From: Halalkalibacter okhensis
Lineage (GTDB): Bacteria > Bacillota > Bacilli > Bacillales > Bacillaceae_D
Assembly: GCF_000787375.1 (NCBI RefSeq)
Contig: NZ_JRJU01000018.1
Span: 1-64,000 of the forward strand
Length of the DNA stretch: 64,000 nucleotides
Reading direction: 5' to 3'
Part shown: positions 56,255-63,239 of the stretch, in pieces
How positions within the stretch are numbered: the first letter of the stretch is position 1
Layout: each line of letters begins with the position of its first letter
The notes under the pieces: model-generated
The model's input: only the letters and a program-made list of their open reading frames with translations
Databases searched by the model: none
What the model was told of the DNA's origin: nothing
Position numbers and translations under genes: made by a program

Positions 56255-56329
56255 TGGCGCGCCTAGTAGGACTCGAACCTACAACGCAAGAACCGGAATC
56301 TTGAATGATATCCCTTTCACCATAGGCGC
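56255..56329 (-). tRNA. tRNA-Arg (anticodon CCG)
   Basis: Cloverleaf: acceptor GCGCCTA/TAGGCGC, anticodon stem CAAGA/TCTTG around loop TTCCGGT (CCG, decoding CGG), T arm GTAGG-TTCGAGT-CCTAC, discriminator G, with CCA encoded. Upstream of tRNA-Val in the same unit. CGG is a rare codon in low-GC Bacilli. Confidence 0.92.
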
Positions 56330-56352
56330 ACATATCATAAGCGACGTATTCT

Positions 56353-56381
56353 AATATAACTCAAGAGGGACATTTTGTCAA
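56353..56381 (-). promoter_or_regulatory. tRNA promoter
   Basis: On the minus strand TTGACA (56376-56381), 17-bp spacer, TATATT (56353-56358), then about 23 bp to tRNA-Arg. The spacer overlaps the terminator hairpin of the upstream gene. Confidence 0.75.
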
Positions 56382-56399
56382 GACATAATCCCTCTTGAG
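56360..56399 (-). terminator. Hairpin after the 120-residue unknown gene
   Basis: CTCAAGAGGGA / TCCCTCTTGAG, perfect 11-bp stem with a 17-base loop, ten bases past the stop at 56409. Only TTATATT follows, so termination may be partial. Confidence 0.6.
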
Positions 56400-56408
56400 A
56401 GATTGCTT

Positions 56409-56771
56409 TTATTTTGCTTCAGTAGGTGTTCCTTCTTCAAGCATTTTGTTGAAACGCTCGCTAATGTCTTCTTCTGTATAGCCTGCCTCACCTAAACGTG
56501 CAGCAAGGTTTTTCGCCCATAATTCTAAACGTTGAGCCATTTTCGCATATTTTTTTGATTCAGACCCTTTACCTTGCTTAGCACGGCCTTCTGCGTTAGA
56601 CATGACGTTCTCAACGATGAATAAGCTTTTCCAAACCATTTCTTCATCTAATGTCTCGTGAACTTCTCCTAATTCAGCTAGAACTTTTCGGTAAAACCCG
56701 CTGAACTCTTTAAAAGAAATCTCTTCGTCCATATTTAAGTACACTTGAATTTGATCATACAAAGCTTGCAT
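56409..56771 (-). CDS. Small helical protein of unknown function
   Basis: About 120 residues, almost entirely helical and charged: MQALYDQIQVYLNMDEEISFKEFSGFYRKVLAELGEV at the start, then SNAEGRAKQGKGSESKKYAKMAQRLELWAKNLAARLGEAGYTEEDI. The frame opens at GTG 56780, but AAGGAG stands ten bases before ATG 56771. No signal peptide or membrane segment. Conserved-looking, not recognised. Confidence 0.7.
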   Translation of the reverse strand: MQALYDQIQVYLNMDEEISFKEFSGFYRKVLAELGEVHETLDEEMVWKSLFIVENVMSNAEGRAKQGKGSESKKYAKMAQRLELWAKNLAARLGEAGYTEEDISERFNKMLEEGTPTEAK

Positions 56772-56809
56772 GTATTGCACTCTCCTTATTTAACTTCTTA
56801 TGGGATTCT

Positions 56810-56932
56810 GTTCAAAAAGGAGTGAGTTTCCCCTTTTTAAACATACTGCAATGAGCGGAACTGCTACACGACTCTAAGAGTGGGTTTCTCCTAGAGTCGT
56901 GTAGCGTGTGAGCCATTGCCATCTTTTTGAAC
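56810..56932. repeat. Nested inverted-repeat element
   Basis: Outer arms GTTCAAAAAG (56810-56819) and CTTTTTGAAC (56923-56932) are perfect 10-bp inverted repeats. Between them a 14-bp stem GCTACACGACTCTA / TAGAGTCGTGTAGC (56863-56905) is extended by GAG/CTC. No coding frame. This layout resembles a small non-autonomous palindromic element. Confidence 0.6.
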
Positions 56933-56989
56933 ACTCTAAGTCATTATAACATAAATTTTTTTTCGTTTCTTATAAAATCGTACAAATAG

Positions 56990-57028
56990 AAAAGAGCTTA
57001 AAGGAGTCTCCTGTAAGCTCTTTCCCAG
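56990..57028 (-). terminator. Terminator of brxB
   Basis: AAAGAGCTTA-AGGAG pairs with CTCCT-TAAGCTCTTT; the minus strand continues TTCTATTTG. Just past the brxB stop. Confidence 0.75.
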
Positions 57029-57039
57029 CCAAGTGATAT

Positions 57040-57468
57040 TTAATCTTTACAATAATCGTCGAATGCTTTTTCAAGCTTTTGAACGACTTGAATTGGTTCA
57101 TGTCCTTCAATTTCAAAGCGTTCGACCATTGTTTTAATTTCACCGTCTTTTAATAAAGCAAATGAAGGTGAAGATGGAGCATAGCCAGTGAAAAACTCTC
57201 TTGCTCTTGCAGTCGCTTCTTTGTCTTGCCCAGCAAATACAGTAACAAAGCGATCTGGCTTTGTTTCGTAATTTTTCATGTATGCTGCAGCTGGACGAGC
57301 AATCCCACCGGCACAGCCACAAACAGAATTAATCATGACTAAAGTTGTTCCTTCTTTCTTTAGGACTTCATCAACCTCTTCAGGTGTTTGTAATTGTTCA
57401 TAACCAGCTTCCACCATTTCTTGGCGAGCTACTTTAACTACGTCGTTCATATAAAAATTAAATTGCAT
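57040..57468 (-). CDS. brxB: Bacilliredoxin BrxB (YqiW)
   Basis: 142-residue thioredoxin-fold protein of the bacilliredoxin family, which removes bacillithiol from mixed disulfides on proteins. The active site CGC is in [17 protein letters not shown] near 48-64; [16 protein letters not shown] and [12 protein letters not shown] follow the YqiW pattern. AGGTGATGAG precedes the ATG. In B. subtilis yqiW also lies close to the bkd operon, so the neighbourhood is conserved apart from what lies between. Confidence 0.93.
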   Translation of the reverse strand: MQFNFYMNDVVKVARQEMVEAGYEQLQTPEEVDEVLKKEGTTLVMINSVCGCAGGIARPAAAYMKNYETKPDRFVTVFAGQDKEATARAREFFTGYAPSSPSFALLKDGEIKTMVERFEIEGHEPIQVVQKLEKAFDDYCKD

Positions 57469-57546
57469 AGACTCATCACCTCATAATCATATGTTACTTT
57501 TATTGTAACCCGATCAATTAATAAAACCAATTCTTTTGCATTAAAA

Positions 57547-57576
57547 AGAGAAAGATCATTCCTGACCTTTCTCTAT
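57547..57576 (-). terminator. Terminator of the zinc receptor gene
   Basis: AGAGAAAG / CTTTCTCT stem with an internal TCA/TGA pairing; the minus strand continues TTTTTAATGC. Confidence 0.8.
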
Positions 57577-57579
57577 TCT

Positions 57580-58758
57580 TTACTGAAGTGCTGTTTCTAA
57601 CACTTCGATATTTCTTCTCATTAGACTGAAATAGTCTTCATCATTTTGTACGTCTTCTTCAACAAGCGCTTCTAAATTATGAAGATATAGAGCCTCTGCC
57701 CCTACTTCATCCTTAACGACTTCGGCTACTTTTGTTGGAATGTTTTGCTCAAATAACACATACTGTAATCCGTATTCATTTGCTAATTCAATTATATCCT
57801 GCAATTGACGTTGCGATGGTTCATTCGTTGGTGAAATACCTGCAATACCAATTTGCTGTACACCATAACGCTCTTCCCAGTATCCATATCCAGCGTGTGA
57901 AACTAGGAATGTATCTTTATTTGCAGCTTCAATCATTGATTGAAATTCTGCATCTATTTCTTCTAACTCAGACTTTACTTCTTCAAAGTTTGCTGTGAAC
58001 ACTTCTTCCTGTTCAGGCATTAATTCAACAAGTGTATTCTTAATGTTTTCAGCAAGTGTAATAGACAAGATTGGATCTAACCATACATGCGGATCCTCAT
58101 CATGATCGTGGTGGTGATCATCGTGCGCGTGATCATGCTCTTCCTCTTCTTCATGTGCATGGTCATCATGTGCGTGATCGTGCTCTTCGTCTTCCTCATG
58201 TGCATGATCATCGTGTGCGTGGTCGTGTTCTTCGTCTTCTTCATGCGCATGATCATCATGTGCGTGATCATGTTCTTCGTCTTCTTCATGTGCATGATCA
58301 TCATGTGCGTGATCGTGTTCTTCGTCTTCTTCATGTGCATGGTCATCATGTGCGTGATCATAGTCGATGAAATCTATTCCTTCTGAAGCTTTAACAATTG
58401 AAACACCTTCACCTTCAAGCGTTTCAATTAATGCATCGACAAACCCTTCAAGACCTGCACCATTGTAAATAAATGCATCCCCTTCAGCTACAGTAATCAT
58501 TTCACGAGCTGTTGGTTCAAATGTATGGGCGTCTGCACCTACAGGGACGATATTTGTAACATTGACAAATTCTCCTCCAATTTTAGTAGCAAAATCTTCA
58601 AGTGGAAAAATAGTAGTAAATAATTCCAATGTTTCTATTTCTTCAATGGGTTCTTCAGTTGTTGGTTGCTCTTCTGCTTGTTCGTTTCCGCCGCCACATG
58701 CTGCTAGAAATGAAGAAGCAATAAGCACCGTAGCAAATAAGCTTGATAGTTTCTTCAT
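57580..58758 (-). CDS. znuA: Zinc ABC transporter substrate-binding lipoprotein with His-repeat loop (AdcA/ZnuA-like)
   Basis: 392-residue cluster A-I metal receptor. Lipoprotein signal ends SSFLAACGGG (Cys21). Zinc ligands are His78 in GADAHTFEP, the HVWLDP His near 224, a later His in LVSHAGYGYWEERY and the acidic end. Between 133 and 222 is a tandem array of a 15-residue unit HDHAHDDHAHEEDEE, about six copies, far longer than the normal His-rich loop (a few tens of residues). The loop is thought to gather zinc or sense its level. AAAGGGG stands before the ATG. No permease or ATPase gene is adjacent. Two Zur boxes precede it. Confidence 0.9.
   Translation of the reverse strand: MKKLSSLFATVLIASSFLAACGGGNEQAEEQPTTEEPIEEIETLELFTTIFPLEDFATKIGGEFVNVTNIVPVGADAHTFEPTAREMITVAEGDAFIYNGAGLEGFVDALIETLEGEGVSIVKASEGIDFIDYDHAHDDHAHEEDEEHDHAHDDHAHEEDEEHDHAHDDHAHEEDEEHDHAHDDHAHEEDEEHDHAHDDHAHEEEEEHDHAHDDHHHDHDEDPHVWLDPILSITLAENIKNTLVELMPEQEEVFTANFEEVKSELEEIDAEFQSMIEAANKDTFLVSHAGYGYWEERYGVQQIGIAGISPTNEPSQRQLQDIIELANEYGLQYVLFEQNIPTKVAEVVKDEVGAEALYLHNLEALVEEDVQNDEDYFSLMRRNIEVLETALQ
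58093..58362 (-). repeat. Tandem 45-bp repeat encoding the His/Asp/Glu array
   Basis: About six 45-bp units with nearly identical DNA code for HDHAHDDHAHEEDEE repeats in the zinc receptor. Third-position changes are few between units, so recent duplication by slippage or recombination is likely. The frame is fully preserved. Confidence 0.9.
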
Positions 58759-58770
58759 AATAATCCCCTT

Positions 58771-58785
58771 TCGTAATGATTACGT
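58771..58785. promoter_or_regulatory. Zur box 1
   Basis: TCGTAATGATTACGT matches the B. subtilis Zur consensus TCGTAATNATTACGA at 14 of 15 positions. It lies directly upstream of the ribosome site of the zinc receptor gene. Confidence 0.9.
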
Positions 58786-58801
58786 TTAATCACAATTACA
58801 A

Positions 58802-58830
58802 ATTATATCGTAACCTTTACGATTTGTAAA
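58802..58830 (-). promoter_or_regulatory. Zinc receptor promoter with Zur box 2
   Basis: On the minus strand TTTACA, a 17-bp spacer and TATAAT form a sigma-A promoter. The spacer holds TCGTAACCTTTACGA (58808-58822), 13 of 15 to the Zur consensus. Zn-Zur would bind between the two hexamers and also just downstream at box 1. Confidence 0.85.
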
Positions 58831-58896
58831 TAAAAATTACCAAACTAAAAAAATAAGCTTCCAAAAGAGACTAACAGAGATAAATTATCTTAAAAA

Positions 58897-58926
58897 GCCT
58901 GCTATGAACGGATTCTCATAACAGGC
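58897..58926 (-). terminator. Terminator of the small secreted protein gene
   Basis: GCCTG-TATGA pairs with TCATA-CAGGC (one mismatched pair); the minus strand continues TTTTTAAG. It lies about 110 bp past the stop at 59039. Confidence 0.75.
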
Positions 58927-59038
58927 ATGTAGGTCAATGCTACTTCTTTAAGGATTAAAATAATTGAATTTTTTTCAATAGCTTTGTCGTTTACCTTCTT
59001 CTTGCGCGTTAATCCTTCTTTATTAATACTTATTACCG

Positions 59039-59518
59039 TTACGTTGCGTTGACAACGTCTAGACGCTTTTTATACACATCATTTAGTTTTTTATAATGTT
59101 CAAAAAGCTGCGGAATCACAGTACTTAGCTCACCTTCATCTCGCTTTTCAACAGCAGAATTAAAAGCAATAGTTATTTCTTTATGTTTTTCAATCCATTC
59201 CTTATCAATGGCTTCTCCATTTTCAAGCTCACCTTTTTGCTTCGCTTCCTTTAATTTCTTCTGAAGTAAATCACGCTCTGAGCGGATTTCCTTCCATCTT
59301 TCTATTTCGCTTGGTGCGAATTTTTCAGCAAGCAATTCATAATAAAAGTCTAAGTGAACTTTTAGGTCCTTATCAATCTCTTGTTGTTCATGTCCACAGC
59401 ATTCCTGCTCCGGATCTTCATTTGGTACTTCTGCCTGAACAGGTGCCAACGATGTAACAACAAAAGATGCTAACAAAATAATTTGTGCAAGAAGAAACAA
59501 CTGGTGAAAACGTTTCAT
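59039..59518 (-). CDS. Small secreted helical protein of unknown function
   Basis: 159 residues. A signal peptide (FLLAQIILLASFVVTSLAPVQA, cleavage after AQA near 29) is followed by ECCGHEQQEID and about 110 charged helical residues. The adjacent Cys-Cys-Gly-His is a possible metal or disulfide site. GGGTGACC precedes the ATG. It is not recognised as any family and stands alone between the zinc receptor and the bkd operon. Confidence 0.7.
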   Translation of the reverse strand: MKRFHQLFLLAQIILLASFVVTSLAPVQAEVPNEDPEQECCGHEQQEIDKDLKVHLDFYYELLAEKFAPSEIERWKEIRSERDLLQKKLKEAKQKGELENGEAIDKEWIEKHKEITIAFNSAVEKRDEGELSTVIPQLFEHYKKLNDVYKKRLDVVNAT

Positions 59519-59590
59519 GAATTGGTCACCCTTTCCTTTCTGTTACTTATAGAATAACCAGGATCACCAATTTCATGTAAAACGAAAAAT

Positions 59591-59619
59591 AAGCTGATAA
59601 GAAAAATTTTTATCAGCTT
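59591..59619 (-). terminator. Hairpin with T-run downstream of bkd
   Basis: AAGCTGATAA / TTATCAGCTT, perfect 10-bp stem; the minus strand continues ATTTTTCG. It is upstream of the secreted-protein start and may end bkd readthrough transcripts. Confidence 0.65.
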
Positions 59620-59653
59620 TGTTGAAATATAAAGTTTATGTACAAAATCAACC

Positions 59654-59741
59654 CGTGCGAACATCTGGCGATGGCTTCTCTCGCCGTGCGCCTTTAGGAG
59701 AAGAACGCTCCTAAAGGCTTAAGACATTACGGTGCTCTGCT
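59654..59741. repeat. 88-bp direct repeat, copy 1
   Basis: Closely matches copy 2 at 59788-59875 (only a few scattered differences). Each has an internal perfect CCTTTAGGAG / CTCCTAAAGG stem and a GGCGA/TCGCC stem. No gene is inside. Confidence 0.85.
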
Positions 59742-59787
59742 TTGCTTCTTGTACGGCTAAAGCAGGGAACCGTTTCTTCTCTTTATT

Positions 59788-59875
59788 CGTGCGAACCTGT
59801 GGCGATGGCTTCTCTCGCCGTGCGCCTTTAGGAGAAGACCACTCCTAAAGGCTTAAGACATTACGGCGCTCCGCT
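59788..59875. repeat. 88-bp direct repeat, copy 2
   Basis: Second copy, 134 bp after the first. It ends ten bases before the 17-bp inverted repeat beside bkdB. Confidence 0.85.
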
Positions 59876-59884
59876 CATCGCTTC

Positions 59885-59925
59885 GAGCAAGCTCAAAAAG
59901 GAAGATCGCCTTTTTGAGCTTGCTC
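59885..59925. terminator. Perfect 17-bp inverted repeat at the bkdB end
   Basis: GAGCAAGCTCAAAAAGG / CCTTTTTGAGCTTGCTC around a seven-base loop, one base after the bkdB stop. No T-run follows on the minus strand (GAAGCG); TTTAAT follows on plus. It is a terminator-like hairpin or repeat arm. Confidence 0.65.
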
Positions 59926-59926
59926 T

Positions 59927-61207
59927 TTAATAAATCGTTGTTGTTTCGGCTGTCATGTTTTCTAATTTTTCTTTTACCCTTGCTAAGAAGCGTCCACATA
60001 CTAGACCATCTAGCACACGGTGGTCTAGGGATAGGCAAAGGTTGACCATACTGCGGATGGCAATCATATCTCCTGCGTCGCTTTCTATGACAACAGGTCG
60101 CTTCACAATTGATTCTATTGAAAGAATTGCTGCTTGAGGATGGTTAATGATCGGCGTCGAGAGAATAGAGCCAAACGAGCCGGTGTTATTTACTGTAAAT
60201 GTCCCACCTTGCATATCAGCTCCACTTAGCTTTCCTGTACGTACTTTGCTAGCTAATTCTTGTACTTCGCGGCCAAGTCCTTTAATCGTTTTCTCATCTG
60301 CATGTTTAATAACAGGGACAAATAATGCATCGTCTGTTGCAACTGCCAGCGAGATATTAATATCTTTCTTTTGGATAATTTTATCTCCTGCCCACATAGC
60401 GTTTAACTGCGGGAATTCTTTTAACGCTTCTACCGTCGCTTTTATAAAGAAAGGCAAGAAAGTTAAATTAAATCCTTCTTTTTCTTTAAAGCTATTTTTG
60501 ACTTGGTTTCGATACTGTACTAGATTCGTTACATCTACTTCGACCGTCATCCACGCATGCGGCGCTTCATGTTTGCTTTTTACCATATTGGCAGCAATCG
60601 CTTTTCTTACTCCAGAAACAGGAATTTCGACATCGCCTTGCATAGTTTCGATAACATTTGGCTCTTGTGACATTGAAGCTTTCTTACTTTCCGGTGGTGT
60701 AACTTGCGTAGCAGGTACTTCTACTGCAGGAGCAGCCTTTTGTACTCCTCCTTTATCAATAATCCGTTGAAGGTCTTTGCGTGTGATTCTTCCACCCTTA
60801 CCAGAACCAGTTACTTGCTCAAGGTCAATATTGTGCTCTTGAGACATACGTAGAACTGCTGGGGAATAACGGCGTTTTTGTGACTGATCGGACTGATCGT
60901 CACTAGTTCGGTTAGTGACATGATTTTCTTGCTTCGTCGATACTGTCTCACTACTGTTACTAGCTTCCCCTTCAACTTCTATTGTACAAATTACGACCCC
61001 TACTTCAACCGTTTCATCTTCTTGTACGCGAATCTCCTTAATCGTACCTGAAAACGAAGAAGGAACTTCAGCATTCACTTTATCTGTCATGACTTCTGCA
61101 ATTGGGTCGTATTTATTCACATATTGACCTGGTTCTACAAACCATTTGCTTATCGTGCCTTCCGTGACACTTTCCCCTAATTGGGGCATTTTCATTTCTG
61201 TCGCCAT
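59927..61207 (-). CDS. bkdB: Branched-chain 2-oxoacid dehydrogenase E2 (dihydrolipoyl acyltransferase)
   Basis: 426 residues: a lipoyl domain (1-77, lipoyl-Lys43 in TDKVNAE), a linker, the E1/E3-binding domain (about 113-150, RRYSPAVLRMSQEHNIDLEQV), a Pro/Ala/Ser linker and the catalytic domain with the active-site SLDHRVLDG near 395. It transfers the branched acyl group from E1 to CoA in the BCKDH complex, supplying branched-chain CoA primers for iso/anteiso fatty acids. 18 bp after bkdAB. Confidence 0.93.
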   Translation of the reverse strand: MATEMKMPQLGESVTEGTISKWFVEPGQYVNKYDPIAEVMTDKVNAEVPSSFSGTIKEIRVQEDETVEVGVVICTIEVEGEASNSSETVSTKQENHVTNRTSDDQSDQSQKRRYSPAVLRMSQEHNIDLEQVTGSGKGGRITRKDLQRIIDKGGVQKAAPAVEVPATQVTPPESKKASMSQEPNVIETMQGDVEIPVSGVRKAIAANMVKSKHEAPHAWMTVEVDVTNLVQYRNQVKNSFKEKEGFNLTFLPFFIKATVEALKEFPQLNAMWAGDKIIQKKDINISLAVATDDALFVPVIKHADEKTIKGLGREVQELASKVRTGKLSGADMQGGTFTVNNTGSFGSILSTPIINHPQAAILSIESIVKRPVVIESDAGDMIAIRSMVNLCLSLDHRVLDGLVCGRFLARVKEKLENMTAETTTIY

Positions 61208-61225
61208 TCGATTCCCTCCTAGCGA

Positions 61226-62209
61226 TTAAAATTCAGCAAGCTCTCGCATCGCTTTTTCAACCTTCTCTGGGTTAATCATGAAATATTTTTCCATCGTTGG
61301 GGCATAAGGCATTGCTGGCACATCTGGACCAGCCAAACGTTTAATAGGAGCATCTAGATCAAATAAACAGTGCTCAGCGATGATTGCCGCCACTTCCCCC
61401 ATAATACTGCCTTCTTTATTATCCTCAGTTACGAGTAACACTTTGCCCGTTTTTTTCGCTGCCTCAATAATCGCTTCCTTATCTAACGGATAAACCGTGC
61501 GTAAGTCTAGAATATGCGCCGTGATTCCTTCTTTTTCAAGACGATCAGCTGCTTGCAAAGCAAAATGAACGGAAAGTCCATACGTAATAACCGTTATATC
61601 ATCGCCTTCACGCTTCACATCCGCTTTGCCAATAGGTAAGGTATAATCCCCATCAGGTACCTCGCCTTTTATTAATCGATATGCTCGCTTATGCTCAAAG
61701 AATAGAACTGGATCTGGATCGCGAATAGCTGCTTTTAGCAACCCTTTTACATCATAAGGGGTAGAAGGCATAACTATCTTTAACCCCGGGACACTCGCAA
61801 AGATAGCTTCAACCGATTGAGAATGATAGAGAGCCCCATGGACTCCACCACCATATGGAGCACGAATCGTTATTGGACAACTCCAGTCATTGTTTGAGCG
61901 ATAGCGAATCTTGGCCGCTTCTGAAATAATTTGGTTCACCGCTGGCATAATAAAATCAGCAAATTGCATCTCAGCGATGGGCTTCATCCCATACATCGCT
62001 GCTCCGATCCCAACACCAGCAATAGCGGATTCAGCAAGTGGTGTATCAATGACCCGTTGTTCTCCAAATTGCTCATACAAGCCATTTGTCGCTCGGAAAA
62101 CACCGCCCCTTGCCCCGACGTCTTCACCTAGCACAAATACTTTTTCATCTCGTTCCATCTCTTCTCTCATTGCCTGCGTTACTGCTTCTATATATGAAAT
62201 AACAGCCAT
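61226..62209 (-). CDS. bkdAB: Branched-chain 2-oxoacid dehydrogenase E1 beta
   Basis: 327-residue E1 beta subunit. LGEDVGARGGVFRATNGL, DTPLAESAIAGVGIGAAMYGM, MQFADFIMPAVNQIISEAAKIRY and VTEDNKEGSIMGEVAAII match the family, with thiamin-contact residues in the N-terminal part. Follows bkdAA by 15 bp. Confidence 0.95.
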   Translation of the reverse strand: MAVISYIEAVTQAMREEMERDEKVFVLGEDVGARGGVFRATNGLYEQFGEQRVIDTPLAESAIAGVGIGAAMYGMKPIAEMQFADFIMPAVNQIISEAAKIRYRSNNDWSCPITIRAPYGGGVHGALYHSQSVEAIFASVPGLKIVMPSTPYDVKGLLKAAIRDPDPVLFFEHKRAYRLIKGEVPDGDYTLPIGKADVKREGDDITVITYGLSVHFALQAADRLEKEGITAHILDLRTVYPLDKEAIIEAAKKTGKVLLVTEDNKEGSIMGEVAAIIAEHCLFDLDAPIKRLAGPDVPAMPYAPTMEKYFMINPEKVEKAMRELAEF

Positions 62210-62224
62210 TTTTCTTCCCCCTTT

Positions 62225-63220
62225 CTATTCTTCTGCATACGTGTACAGCATAGCACTTTCTGGATCTGCATACGGTGCTTGCTCTGCATATTCTGTTGCT
62301 TCATTAACAATCCCCGCCAGCTCTTTTTCAATGGATGCCACTACTTCGTCTGTTAAGATCCCTACATTCTTTAAATAGTCAGCAAATGTAAAAATCGCAT
62401 CTAATTTCTTTGCCTCTTCTACTTCCTCACGCGAGCGATAAGCACGATCATCGTCATCACTTGAGTGAGGAGTTAAGCGGTATGATACTGTCTCAATTAG
62501 AGACGGCCCTTCACCTTTTCTGGCACGATCTGCCGCTGCTTTTACTGCTTCATATACGGCTAGAGGATCGTTCCCATCAATTGTTACCCCAGGCATGCCA
62601 TACCCAATCGCCCGATCTGAGACTTTTTCGCAAGCCAATTGTTTCTCAATTGGCACAGAAATGGCGTATTTATTATTTTCACACATAAAAATAACAGGTA
62701 ATTTGTGAACCCCAGCAAAATTCGCCCCTTCATGGAAATCACCTTGGTTTGATGATCCTTCTCCAAAGGTTGTGAAAGTGACAAAATCCTTCCCTTCCAT
62801 CCTGCCGCCTAATGCAATTCCAACAGCATGCGGAACTTGAGTGGTTACAGGCGATGATCCCGTTACAATACGGTTTTTCTTTTGTCCAAAATGCCCTGGC
62901 ATTTGTCTTCCACCCGAGTTAGGGTCCTCAGCTTTTGCAAAACCAGATAACATTAGATCGCGAGCAGTCATTCCAAACGTGAGAACCACTCCCATGTCAC
63001 GATAATAAGGCAAAATATAATCCTTCTCTTTATCTAATGCAAATGCTGCTCCTACTTGAGCTGCCTCTTGCCCTTGGCACGAAATAACAAAGGGGATCTT
63101 CCCTGCGCGGTTTAAGAGCCACATACGCTCATCGATCTTCCGGGCAAGCAGCATCGTTTTATACATTTCAAGCACCGTTTCGTCAGATAGACCTAATGCA
63201 TGATGTCGATTTTCAGTCAT
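62225..63220 (-). CDS. bkdAA: Branched-chain 2-oxoacid dehydrogenase E1 alpha
   Basis: 331 residues (B. subtilis 330). The thiamin-PP motif GEGSSNQGDFHEGANFAGVHKLPVIFMCENN and HSSDDDDRAY phosphosite-like loop are clear, along with LPYYRDMG near 75. GAGGGAGG seven bases before ATG 63220 fixes the start, not the 14-codon upstream start. Overlaps nothing; 19 bp from the E3 stop. Confidence 0.95.
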   Translation of the reverse strand: MTENRHHALGLSDETVLEMYKTMLLARKIDERMWLLNRAGKIPFVISCQGQEAAQVGAAFALDKEKDYILPYYRDMGVVLTFGMTARDLMLSGFAKAEDPNSGGRQMPGHFGQKKNRIVTGSSPVTTQVPHAVGIALGGRMEGKDFVTFTTFGEGSSNQGDFHEGANFAGVHKLPVIFMCENNKYAISVPIEKQLACEKVSDRAIGYGMPGVTIDGNDPLAVYEAVKAAADRARKGEGPSLIETVSYRLTPHSSDDDDRAYRSREEVEEAKKLDAIFTFADYLKNVGILTDEVVASIEKELAGIVNEATEYAEQAPYADPESAMLYTYAEE

Positions 63221-63239
63221 CTTTCTTCCTCCCTCAGTA

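Noticed and set aside
58093-58362. Regular repeats resembling a CRISPR array
   Set aside because: The units are contiguous, without spacers, in frame and inside a conserved coding gene.
58071-58386. Several overlapping 94-99-residue frames with His/Arg, Val/Ile or Met/Thr repeats
   Set aside because: They are alternative-frame readings of the 45-bp tandem repeat in the zinc receptor gene.
59955-60770. Antisense frames of 60-207 residues opposite bkdB
   Set aside because: The opposite strand is a clear E2 gene with catalytic motifs; composition is a complement artefact.
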